From contig JAKZAN010000006.1 of assembly GCA_023053545.1 (NCBI GenBank), positions 811,001 to 875,000 of the forward strand: a stretch of DNA of 64,000 nt, in the 5' to 3' direction. Of the stretch, positions 24,022-36,100 are shown in pieces. This DNA is from Lepidurus packardi (Eukaryota > Arthropoda > Branchiopoda > Notostraca > Triopsidae). Made by a program: the position numbers and the translations under genes. Positions within the stretch are counted from its first letter, which is position 1. Each line of letters opens with the position of its first letter. The notes beneath the pieces are model-generated. The model made no database searches. It saw only the letters and a program-made list of their open reading frames with translations, and had not been told where the DNA came from.

Positions 24022-27000
24022 AAAGGATGCTAAAACACGTTGCCCCAGGAAAGAACAAGAAGGTGGGATAAGCCTCGGCATTTATAGGAAGAGGTGTGTG
24101 AAACCCATTCTGACCTTATACATTGTAAACAGAACTGGGGCGTGATCATTGACGGCCATCAAGGATTTTTTAAAACGAAAGATAAAAAGAGGGGGATGTA
24201 ATATGCCTAGCGAACTGAGCATATATGCATTGACCCCGTAACACCGAAAGGATTCTTTTGGTGAGTAAAGCGGTGCCTTGTGTGGTTACACGAAAGACGT
24301 TACGTTGGATACAAAGGGGGCGGGGACGACAGGGTGTCAGTGCCATAGCGGGATCAGGTCAAAGGGCTGTTCTGCTGTTGCAGTCCACAAACACAACATT
24401 CCCCTTTTTCACATTATATCATGCTAGTCATCTTCCAGCCCACAAAAGTTACTTTTCCCCCGCTCTTGGATATACAGAACCTTATACCCCTTCGGCCAAG
24501 CTTATATATCCCAATAACGTTGGAGCCGGGCGAATTCCTTGATAGCAAAAGTTGCTGGCTGCCAGGATGTTGGATTTCACATCTCACTTACGGTAAGATG
24601 CGTTCATTTTATGTTCGTTTCCGAGTTGTAGTTCGTTCGTATAAGAGTTATTGAGTAAGATATGTATTTTTCTCCCTCCCTTTCACCGGAAGAGCGAGAT
24701 GGTTAAAACCTTGAGCGGCTTTTAAAAAAACTTGAAATACAGTCACGTGATGGCAAAGGTTTGTGGGTACAATAGGGCGTAGACGAAATGCTAATCGGGA
24801 TCCATACACTTGAACGCTATTCTGAGAATAGTCTTTTGCTATACATAATAATAAATATTTGACCATTATACAGATGCATAAAAAGCATCGAAGAGGACGA
24901 AAGAGAGAACAGGACGTAGGGAAAAAAGAAACAGCGTTTTATTCAAATCGACTGTTCAATGTTCAAAGCAACGAGGTCTAGCTTGCTTTTCTGGCTATGC
25001 ATAGTGGGGGACAATAGGCCCTATCTGACGTCAGCATATTCACTTCTCGAGTCTTTTTTTTATTAACCACCCAACAAATAAACAGCACCAGAAGACGCTT
25101 GCTGCCGTAAGTTGTGGCTCAGGGTGTTGTGATAAGAGGCATAATCACCCACGAAAAAGTCGCTTACTTAATGCCATGACGGCGCATTTTCCGGTATTTT
25201 TCGGCACCGCAAGTTTCCTTCAGACGAAGAAAAATATTAAATACTGATACATATGCTGGACGGGGTTCCTCAAGTAATCGGTTTGTTATGAAAATTTGTT
25301 TCTGCAAAAAAAGAAAAGCATAATCATTTTTTAATGGCCAACTTGAATTGAAGAAAAAAACTTAAACTGGCAGTTGAGATGGTTACAACTTGTGCTACGT
25401 AAGATAGCATAGTCAATTCCCTTAGCAGGTTTATTGTACGATTCCTGGAATCCTTCGTCTGGGAAATGAGCTGCCTGCCATGCTTCATTTTATTTTTGCT
25501 CACCTCATCGTCTCGTTGCAAACTTGCAAACGATTAGGAATTTTTTTTTAATTTCAGTCAATATTTTCTATTCATGCCTTCTTTGTAAGAAACGAAGGTC
25601 GAACACAAGACATAACCGTGGCATCCCAAGAAGCCTCATATTTAAAATATGAATTAGGTCTCTTGGCTGTGTAACGTCATTTGTCGCTGTCTGCTCCCTC
25701 CCGCTGCGAATTTTAATCATAAGACTTCCAATCCTACAAGGAGCTTTTCTTTTTATAGAACTGAGAAAGGAACAAGCCTACGAGCTACAAACGTATACAT
25801 ATGATTTGATAAGGGTTCCAATCATGTTCCTGTTACCGTGCACCTTTTTCTGGTCTTTATATACGTGAACCTTCGTTTCGGTAGGGAGCTTCCTAGAGCA
25901 GTCACTCTTCACCCAGACATGTAATGGGAACTAATTTCCTTTTTTTGCCCCAACGCAAGTATAGTGTATTTTATATCTTGCAGTATAAACCGGTGTCAAG
26001 CTTCCGGCACGACTCATTTCGTGTGGATAAGGCTAATCAAAAGGCGGCGAGATAACATTCTAACAGCTTGGTTCTCCAGCCTTTTCTGCCGGCAATGGGC
26101 AATCATTTTGTATAACCTATCTCAGCACTCGTAATACACCGCAAGCACGGGCATTAAGCCAATTCGTAAAACGGGTAACTACCTAACAGCTGGGATAGAA
26201 TTATTTCAAGTTCTCACTGCGTGATACCATCTTCAAAGGATAAAAGAATGCTGATGTGAAGAAAATAAAAAAAATTAAAAAGGTAGAGTTTTTTGTTTGA
26301 GAAGGGAAAAAAACGGCGCTTCGGCAAACACACAAGCATTATAAAATTGGTAACGCGTACTTCCGTTTGGTTCCGCTGATCTTATTTCCCGCCTAGCATG
26401 ACCAGGTTGAGTCAATCCAAAGCTTACATTTTTTTTCTCCCCAAAGGATCTTGCACTTTACAAGTGCAACTCGTAATAACATAATTATTATGAGCCGAGA
26501 GTCCGCCGCTGTCTGTAGACTTTTGTAATTATCAGAGAAACTGTTCCCAAGCAACGTGGCGACTGGGAAGGTACAACTTCTTTCAATTAGCTTGTTACAG
26601 CGTTCAATCTTAAAGTCTCTATTTAGGTAATAAGAATGGTATAGTGCTCGTCTGTCGTGCAGGGATGTCAATGGGTTTCCTGTTAGGCCACGCCTCGTCT
26701 TTCTATTCCCCGTAGTGTGATGAATGAGAGCTGGACAGCGTTAATGATCAGATGAACATATTAACAGCTTGCGCGTACTAACCCGCACAGTAATAGCATT
26801 TCAGAGATGGGAACGTCATAAAAGACGGGGACCGCCTGTTAAGATCCAGGAACCGCAGCAAAACTTTCTTTAGATATCGTAAGTGGCTTTTACCTACCAT
26901 TTCATTCCGTGTGGACTGGGTCTTGATTAAGCCTAGCCAGATTTAAAAGCTTGTTACCTCTTTTGTAAGGGCATCTTATGGTAGTGTATTCGAGAGCAAC

Positions 27001-28753
27001 CGAATTGCAGCAGGGCGTTATGTGCTTGCATGGGCTCCAACTTCATTTCGCATGCAGTCACATTACTCCAGATCTGCATCGTATTTGGTCTGCTGAAGGT
27101 CGAACCTATGCATAGACGAGCCTACTTTTCTTCTTGTTCCATCAACTATCGTATCCAATCCAGACAGGTTATGTATATATTCCTTTTTTTTGCGATGACT
27201 GGCTTGTCTATATGCACTTGATCGTTGCGTCATGGTGCGGACCTCACAGCCAGACCTATCAGAGGGCACTCCTTCACCAAGTATAAGGGAAATGATCATT
27301 TCGCTAATGACGTGCCTATAGGGTCACTTGATAGATGTAACCTACGATGCCGACAGATAAGCGTGTCGTTATACACAGCAGGGAATATAAGCTACGGACT
27401 TAAAAATGGCCGCATAAAAGGCAATCGAATAAGACAAATGAGTTCCTATAACACCTGCACACATGGTTGTCGCTTGGAGAGAAATATTTCCGAAACAAAA
27501 ACGAAACAAGCATTGTTCTCGATGAAAACCCAGAACGCCTACGGACTTTCAACTATTGCAGTGGCAACTCATTTAAAGCTCACGGTGCTAGTAATTACGT
27601 GGACATTAGTTTTATTGCATATTATCTGAACTCGAGACTGATTCATTTTAGTCATTAGGGATTACAATATTTGCACAAATAAAATACAAGGTAATGATAA
27701 CGATACACTATGTTTTGTAGTTGTGCTATATAATAGAGCTCGTTTGATTTTTGCCGTAAAAATTTCCGTTTAATCTGAAAATTAAATTTGTGTTTAATGT
27801 AAAAAGATAGTTGTTTAATTAATCGTATTGCTCTTCTCTTTGCAGGCCCCGATAATTATCCTGTACTAAGCTCCGTGAAGTTGCCCCTTTGAAATTGTCC
27901 AAAACCTTGTGATGGTAATATGTACGTGAGCGTTAGTAGCTAGCTGTATATATGTGCATATGTGTTTACAAGCTAAATATAAATTTACGACTTTTCAGTA
28001 GCTTTCCTTCATTTTCTTTGGTCAATCATAATAACTTCGTTGCAAACGGATTGTCATATTGCAGCTAATCCAGGGCCAAATAACCTGTTCCGTGGTCGTG
28101 CTGCGGCGTAACAAAACAGCCCCGCCCACTCTTCGTCGTCGCGGAGTGGGCTATGTAGCGTTTCTGGAACAGCAACAACGTTTTTTGTTTTTTTCGTTTA
28201 TGCTAGTGCGTATTACAGATCGTACTTAGCTTGGTTACGATTTCAGCTTTTACCAAACTCTCTTGAATCCAGCACCAAGATTTGATTGTTGTTGTACAGC
28301 ACATGGGTACAAATATTTCAAATTAGCATTTCAACTACGTGGGCGCAGTAGCGGCATGTATTCATGTGAAATATATTTCAGCTAGCAGCCAAAACCTGGC
28401 CACAATGGTAAGTTCGCAATTACAATACCTTCGCATGCCTTTTCTTCCACGTTTGGATCAGCTTGAGAGACCCTGCCAGTTCTTCTCTTATCCCTATTTA
28501 TCTCTTCTTTTTGAAAATATCCTTGTGACATTAACGTTCAAAGCAGCTAGGATTTAAAATCTGAAGTATACATATTCACAATTTCGTATAGGACTGAACA
28601 TAGAACGCTGTATAATATCATAGACAACAGAACTGAATGAAGCTGTACATACATATTATACATTTTGGCAAGAATAAGGTGAGATCAAAAGGAAGCATGA
28701 TCTTCTCGGCAACAGCACGTGTCAACATAGCCTCCCCCCTGGACGTTAATATG
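24022..28753. other. Spacer between convergent 3' ends of genes A and B
   Basis: Holds the 3' untranslated regions of two convergent genes. An AATAAA at 24850-24855 is a plausible poly(A) signal for gene A, and another occurs near 27678. A good acceptor-like site (CTTCTCTTTGCAG) ends at about 27845 but no coding continuation follows it. Otherwise I see no gene, repeat family or RNA structure here. Confidence 0.6.
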
Positions 28754-30349
28754 TTACACGGCTGATGACGGTATAAAGCTTACATGCCTGTCATTGAGAA
28801 AGCCAGTATAGGGTGATACTGGGGGAGTGTGTAGCATTAAGTGTAATTTGTTGGGAGGGTCTATTGGGGAAGCGTAAATGGCTTCTTCAGATGTTTCATT
28901 ACTCAACTCGCTGTAAATGGCATCGGAATCAGGCGCCACAGTAGTGGATGTTTGTCGCCGGTTATTGGATGGCTGTTGCTGCTGGGGTTTTGCTAATTTC
29001 CTGGCATTGCCCTGAGGTGAAGTGTGCTGACTTCTCCGTTGATTCAAGGGTGGAAGATTGGGGCTAGCAATCAGTGTAGGAGACGACACCACTGGCGTTT
29101 CTCCCATCTTCCGCTTTGGATGGTTGGGCTTTATATCCAAGGTACTCTTCAGTTTGGCAAGTGAGAGCGGGCTTCTTTTAGGGCTTTTGCTCGTTTCCGG
29201 CGTTACTGGTGAGTGATTTTCATCTTCGTTATCCATATTCGTTATAGGCATGATGACCACGTGGTTATTCTGGTTCTGCTGGGACCATTCACGCAGTGTA
29301 TTAGCGTAAATATGGCTGCCGTGGCGTGTCTCTGTGTTTGGATTCTTGGCCATACGGTCTGTGCTGGAGTTATAGATACTATTGTGGGAATCGTTACTGT
29401 TCGGTGATTTGGGAGGTACTAGTCCAGCATCTTTGGTGGCTGTGGGTGACAACGTGGTATAGCCCACCGATCCATACTCTACATAATCGTAATTGGCTAC
29501 TGCGATGGAATTGAGATTGCTAGGGTTATTCTGCGCCATCAGCTCGGGCTTCTTTTGCTCTAGCGGTTGAGCATGGGCGATGGTGTAATGATTCCCTTCG
29601 TTGCTGGTCTTTACACCGGCCCATAAAGCCCGTGAAGACGGCCATGTGTTCTCGGTTGCATGATGAGGCTCTTGATTAGCTTCGTAATAGGGTGTGGACG
29701 CAGTGTTTGGGGCGTCTCGCAAGCGCGTGGCACTGTAAACGCTATGTGACGAAGTCGAGTGCGGATAGAGTACCGTTTCGCAAGCACGAGTATCCAGTTT
29801 GTTTTTACATTTGTCGGTTCCCAGGAAATCCAAATCGCCTTTCAGCAACTTCCTAAAAATGCGTATAAAATGATCAATATATGCGAGTATTTTAATTGTG
29901 TGTATAGTGTGTGCAATTTACCCTTTAAATCTCAGATAGGCGAATGTTATCAACACGCCCATCAATGTTAACAGGATGCACGAAGCCAGGATTACAAAGA
30001 ACCACGTGTCATTCATGGTAGGACCTGGACCAAATAAAGAAATATTATAAAACTGTGAATACGTTGACTTGGTTCATTCATTGTACCTTGTCGAGGCAAT
30101 TCCACGTAATCGACAGAGTCGCCTGACTTGGCCCACTCACACCAGTGACAGCTGGCGTTCTCGAAATCGTCTGGCTGAGTAAACAACATGGATTCCAAAA
30201 ATGCGGGTAAAGGTGGCGGAGGAATTCGCAAAATCATATCAGGCGGTGGTCCCAATTCCCAAAATAATTCGCAGGCGCCGGCTGCATCCATCCCTGCGCA
30301 CCAGCTTTCTCCCAAATCGAAATCCATTTCGGCCTTTTTGGGGAGGAAT
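28754..30349 (-). CDS. Gene B: paralogue of gene A, single-pass membrane protein (3' part)
   Basis: Exons 30349-30087, 30024-29922 and 29852-28754, joined by 62- and 69-bp GT-AG introns to 487 residues. Earlier exons were not found. The first exon has cysteines (ESWCAGMD..ACELFW), a proline run PPPPLPAFLE and the motif CHWCEWA. The second encodes one transmembrane helix (FFVILASCILLTLMGVLITF) followed by YLRFKG. The tail has many tyrosine motifs (HIYANTL, SIYNS, IYSELSN, IYASP), basic proline-rich stretches and a C-terminal SSAV. Compared with gene A, the order, the 103-bp length of the transmembrane exon and all three shared intron phases agree, and the motif YYSDLSN/IYSELSN is common to both. 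The family was not recognised. A role as a cell-surface receptor with SH2/PDZ partners is inference. Confidence 0.87.
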
Positions 30350-32942
30350 CTGTCAAAGAGCAAAACACTTTCTTTAATTGTGTGCTTTCAAGCCCAAAGT
30401 TTAGGTTACAGCAACAGCAGCTGTTCCTAGAAAGAGTCAGTCAAAAAAGAGCCAGTTGCCAACTTGGCGGAGACGTTTATCAGAAGCTTTCTTTGGCATT
30501 GGGAACCAACTATTTCATATGGAGACCGAGACCACCGGTCCCTGGGTAGGCTACTCTAGGACATTTGGATACGCTTTCCAAGAGCGCCTGATGGGTGTCC
30601 CATTGCATGTGAAGCTCATCTGCTTATAACTGAAGGGCCTCGAGCTTCGAGATACATGAAGTTCTGTATTGATGAGTGTGGAGGAAGTCTACGATACATG
30701 CTCGGCTTGTCTGCTTTCGTGTTTCATGCTGATGAGCACTGCTGCTCACGTGTTTTGCTTGTATGTACTGTTAGTTTTAGCTTAGGCCCAACCTCGAAAC
30801 ATTGCATGCATAATGAAGAGCTTATTTTGCATCTCTTGAAGAAAAAGCACCCCGCAATCTTATCACGTATCTCAAAGCCTTTATGTATAAGTTGATCAGA
30901 GCTATCCTCTAGCGTGCCTGTAGACGTAAACATAACCTAACCCCCTTGACAACTAAAACTCGCTGTTTCTGTGTAGGCACAAGCAATAAAACGCGAAACA
31001 TTGTAGAGGGTGCTAAATTTTAGGCTTACCAACGGATTGGGCCTATGATAGCTGCACAAGCCGTATCAGATTTCCCTGACGGGATGTTGTATATACTCTG
31101 CGATGCTTATCGACCTAAGACTTGCCTAGGACCCCCCAAAAAATTCCAACTAGCAACAGTTTTACTGCCGGGGCATTGGACACGACTAATGAACGACCAT
31201 CCACCAAGACCCTATAGCCTGCTATTAACCATAACTGTACTACAAACAGAAGGGAAGAAAAGTTCCGAATAAAGATTTTCTTCTTAATCCATAAGGCGAA
31301 AGACTTATTATACATGGAAGGGAAGCTTTCAAGTTGGGGATGATTATGATGTGCGTAGAGGCCTGGCACAGGTGATGACTGTTGACAGGACAATAGAAAT
31401 AACGGCCTTCGTTTAAGGAAGCGTGGAAAATAAGCAACCGGAAACCAGCCTACCTTCTAAAACTGTAGGTTAGCGTATAGCCTCTAGTCAGCGTTTATTG
31501 AGAGAGAATGGATGGCCTTATACGACGAGAGCTTAGACTGATGAAAGTGAACACGACACAGGTATACAAAGCACGAACGTATAGTACACATCCAATCTGT
31601 CTTAACAGCAGAACTGGCGGTCGTCAACAATGAACAACCACATGTATGAACCCGAAAATGGGAATCAGCTGCAACCAGAGGCGGAACAGCTCAGGGCTGC
31701 AAGTTTTTCGAAAGAAAGTATAAAATAGTTATAGCTCTCTGATGGGCAACAGGAAGCTCAGGTGAGCCATCCGACTATCATCAAGCATGAAATAAGCATG
31801 TGAAGACCTCAGCATGTCCCAGTGACCAAAAACTGCAATGACCGCCTTTATTGACAGTTTGGCTTATTAACATGGAGGGTACAGCAAAACCACTTCCGGA
31901 ACGATCATTTGTTTGTGGTAATGTGCCCGCAGAAACTTGCGATCCGCTCAAAAGCTTCCTGGGTGGTCTTAACTTTCGTTCGATATTTAAAGCTTGCGTT
32001 TTTGGCATAGAGGGCAGGGTCAAGTACGGGCGGAAAATGTCTATAACGCTCTGCACAAGGATCTTGGCGTTGGGAACCGAGGAAAAAAAGAGACAAGCCG
32101 CCAGCTGGAATTTTTTCATGCCAAATCTGATGAGCCACAACGCATAAAAAAGCGTTGGTGGCGTGGGCAAAGGGGGAAAAGAAGAGGATGGCGTGTAAAT
32201 GTGTAATTTGCTTTGGTTTCTCGGCGAGCCCAGAATGCTGCTCCGCTGCAGGGCTCAATTATTGACAGGACGATAGGGAGTGTCGCACCAGCCGATCTTC
32301 ATGAAAGGGTTGCTCATCTTAATTCGCTTGACGTCGTTAGCATGCTGATTTTTTTCCTTTAAAAAAATGAAAAAAAATATCCCCCAAGTTGGTGGGTAGG
32401 GCGTTGCTCCGAAAATCAGTTTGCAACTCATTGATCCTTAAAGGGTTGCCCGCTTAGACGTGTGAGCTGGGTGGGGGGAGAGATAGGGTAATTCAGTTTA
32501 TGCAAATGAAGGGATTGGTAATCTGGAAACCTGGAGATGACGAGTCATGCAAATGAAGTCGCGTGGCCAAACTGCATACACTTACTTCCCCAGGATTGAG
32601 TCTCAATCAGTCACAGTTTGGTTGGTCCCAATTTATGACCGCTAGAGTTTGATACACCGTAATAAAAGAATTGATGGTTTTCTCTTCCATCCCAAGCCTA
32701 ACGATAGTCTGAGTAGTGTAATTAGCACTCTTCACATTGGATAACGGCATTGGGCAACACCAAACTGCTCTCATTGTAATGGTTAAGTCTTAAAAGCAGG
32801 ACGCGAAACAGGAATGGAAAAGAGCCTTTTTTAATGCTATAGCTTCCCGTGGAAAACAAGATTTTTCTTGTCTGATTTTCTCAGCCCCTTGTCAAAGCAT
32901 TGAAGGTTCTTTGTTGAATCCATGCTGGTCTACTGACAGATC

Positions 32943-32989
32943 CCGCAAGATATATTGTCTTGCGGAGAAACCCTCTTCTACAGGGTTTC
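32943..32989. repeat. Two adjacent 8-bp-stem, 7-nt-loop hairpins
   Basis: CCGCAAGA (32943-32950) pairs with TCTTGCGG (32958-32965). One base later GAAACCCT (32967-32974) pairs with AGGGTTTC (32982-32989). Both stems are perfect and both loops are seven bases, so the two units have the same geometry. Confidence 0.75.
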
Positions 32990-33104
32990 GCTTTGTCTTA
33001 AAAATTGTTGAAAAATCCCATTTCCTGCAGCTTTATTTCCCTAGCTTAGTGTTCAGAAAACCCCTTGTGTTCAAGATAAGTCTCTCGCGGCCTTCATACC
33101 GATG

Positions 33105-33134
33105 CCCCCCCCCCCCCCCCCCCCCCAAAAAAAA
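33105..33134 (+). repeat. Homopolymer tract: 22 C followed by 8 A
   Basis: An uninterrupted C run directly followed by A. On the - strand it is a 22-G run able to form quadruplex-like structures. Its true length may be uncertain because of sequencing slippage. Confidence 0.9.
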
Positions 33135-36100
33135 GCACCCTCTCGCTTCACACCGCACCGGCTTTTACTACTCAATTAACTAACGTTAATAAAGACGTAC
33201 CATTATACTTGCTAATCTAATCCAGAAGCTCTCGGGAGAAATTCTGGTTTCATTTTTCACGCTAAATCCACCCAGCACAGCCACCATATGCTTAACGCAT
33301 TGGTCTCGACTCTTTATGAACAAGTTGATGGCTCTCGGTCGCAGCAGACAACGAAGCCGCCATGGGCGGCTGGGACATCAGTGCTAAACAAGTCTCGCGT
33401 TCTGAAAGTCGCCGCGGTATTCTCTTTTGAAGTTGTCGGTCTTTATAACTAGCTTTTGCACACCTTTACCTGTATTATAGCAGCTCAAAGATGACCAAGG
33501 ATGCCGGCATCAGGCACGGTATGGCTCGCGGGTTGGAAATAAGGTACGTGTAGTAAAGGGGGTGGGGGGGGGTTGTCTAATTCTTCTGGTCTAGGAGTCC
33601 ATACCGATGCTCATTGAGCAAGAAAAAAAGACGTGGTAAGGTTCAGGAGCCCCCTGTGTCGGTGTTGAATGCGGAACACGGTGCCGAATGTACTTAGTAT
33701 GGGGTGAATTGGTTAGTAGAATAGTAGGTGCTTTTGTGGTTTTTATGAGATTCCTTCTTTTCTGGCACCTTTTATGCTTCACTGTCGCATAGCAAGCAAG
33801 TTGGGGTATCGAGTTGCCGCTCTTTTTGGGTACAGAAAAGGTGCTGCCAAAGAAAGAACCGCATTTACGTACTGTTCGCACCTGGCGTCACACTTTAATT
33901 CGACTATCGGGAATCTAAAGGGGAAAAAAGAGCAGAGAGTGTCTGCAAATAAGGGGGTCCTTATTTATCCACATGTTTAAAGCGAGTTTGCTCGTTAAAA
34001 GACTTCCGAGACGCTTCATTATAGATCCCTAGCCGCCCGTCCGCCAATATTGGAATTCCAGATTTGAAACTCGATCTGGAAAACAGTCCTGAATGGGTCT
34101 CGAGGAAAACGAAAACGTTGGAGCAGCTGCAGCACTTTTCGTTCTGATATGAGGGTTAATAGGTTTAGAGAGTGTGTGTTTGTGCTCGAGAACACAGTGT
34201 GTGGTTTCATTGCTTGGATATGGTCAACGTCTCAGTGGTCTCAGCATCAACATATATGCATTCCAGGATTCCACAGGGGTGGTCTACTTTCAAGTCTGAA
34301 CGTTCGTGACCTCTTGAAAAGGCCTTCACTGCCATGGCTTTGTAGACGGCTGAGTAAAAAGATTCAACAAAAATACAAAAAAAAGAGAAAACTTGGGCTT
34401 CCAGCAGGGATTCGTTGACTTTCACTGCACGCAAATTGTCACGCTCTTTTACGGGAAAACCCGAACTCTGCTATTGTTTGAATAGGAACAGCCTCTTTAC
34501 GTCCGAATTAGGGTTGATGTTGGAATTTTGATCCGAAAACCGGAAAACTAGGAACGCTGGCGCTATTAATGGATTTACGATGGAAGTATGGAAGTGGCAG
34601 TTGATGTCTTATTCTGGTCGCAGCGGGGAAGAAAAGAAGGTGGGCGGCCCCGCAGCGGAGTGGAGAGACCCTCCTCTGGTCTAACCGTGTTCTTGTTGGA
34701 CGGACAACGAAGGGAAAGAAAAGTTAACCTCGGGTTAGAATGCCTAATAAGCTACAGCCCAAACCAGCTTCTAAACCCCCCAAAAATGCAAGTAAATTCG
34801 CTGCAAAGAATTTTCGAGGTTGAGAGAAAAGAAATAAAGTATGCATATTTGGGGCTCATCTACCTCTTGATGCGTTGGAAACTTTTTTACAACTCCTGTT
34901 GTACTGCTGGGCCTTTTATAGTTCCGGCTTAATGGCAACTGTATAACTACTAAATGACAATGCTGTATGCTCCTTCGAAGAGAAAATCGTTTCTATTTTC
35001 CCTTGTACGAAGAATGGCAAAGATTTCTGAAGGTTTTAAGCGGAGTCATCGCGGTCATTACTCGGGGATCTAGTAACTTGAATAGGCAAATGACCCTTTC
35101 TTGACTTAACAAGGCAGTGAATTTGATCGTACGAATTGTGGAGACGACATGTTACGATGAAGCATGACGAAGCAATGTTATTTTTAATGATATGCTTACA
35201 TAATTTGTAGGATCTTCTATGCGCGATTGAATCCGAACCGTAATCCGTTTAAACCCGATGTCAAATTAACGATCTTTTCAATTTTTCAAGTTAGGTCACT
35301 CAAAGGCGAGAATCCAAACACTTAATGCTACAAGCACGGAATCTTCCATTTCATTTTCTCCCAACTTGAAGTTCCACACTTAAAAAGAAATAACTACACT
35401 CATTTTCGGCTTTTGAATGAACTTAGTCTCGAGTGCAGTCTTCAAACACGGTAAAACTAAACAACCTCCACAAGATTTCACTAATTCGTAAAGAAAAAAC
35501 ACCAAGTCTTAATGTTTTTGTTCTGTTTTAGGGGCTAAGCGTCGCTGTTCGACGGAGGAACCCGGTTCTTGTGTTCACCTTGGCCTTCCAGACTGAACTA
35601 AAAGCGAAACGTTCGGTCTTTCTTGAGCTTGGCCTCTCGCTGTCTCGCGCTCGCAGCAGCTCAGGACCAGTCCTAACTAACCTAAAAGGATCTTCACTAC
35701 ACTACAAGGAAACTTGGAGCTACGGTCCCCGAATACTTGGTATCCTAAAGGCTACAACCATGGCGTATACGGTGTATGTCGGAGTCATGGATCGATAAAA
35801 GCTGCGCGTAGCACGTTTGGAAGCCAAATCTAGCTTAATACGCGGATTTCTCTCCAGACGTTAAATTCTCGAGGAGACGAAGACAGCCACTGTAGTGATA
35901 CAAGTCTATATCTGAGTTTTCAAGCAGAGAATCGTTACGATAAGCGCCAACAGGGAAAAAGGGGTTTTTACATGAACACAGCCCTTTTGCTTCTGCTCTG
36001 TAGAGGTTGATCGATGAAGGGAGCTCAGCTTCAGCTCGCCTGCTTTATTACCTTAGCTTCTTTTCTTCGGCAGATTACTTTACTTATTGATCGGTTTTCT

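Noticed and set aside
27833-27900. Extra coding exon after the acceptor-like CTTCTCTTTGCAG
   Set aside because: Gene A already ends in a good stop codon and the following frames close quickly.
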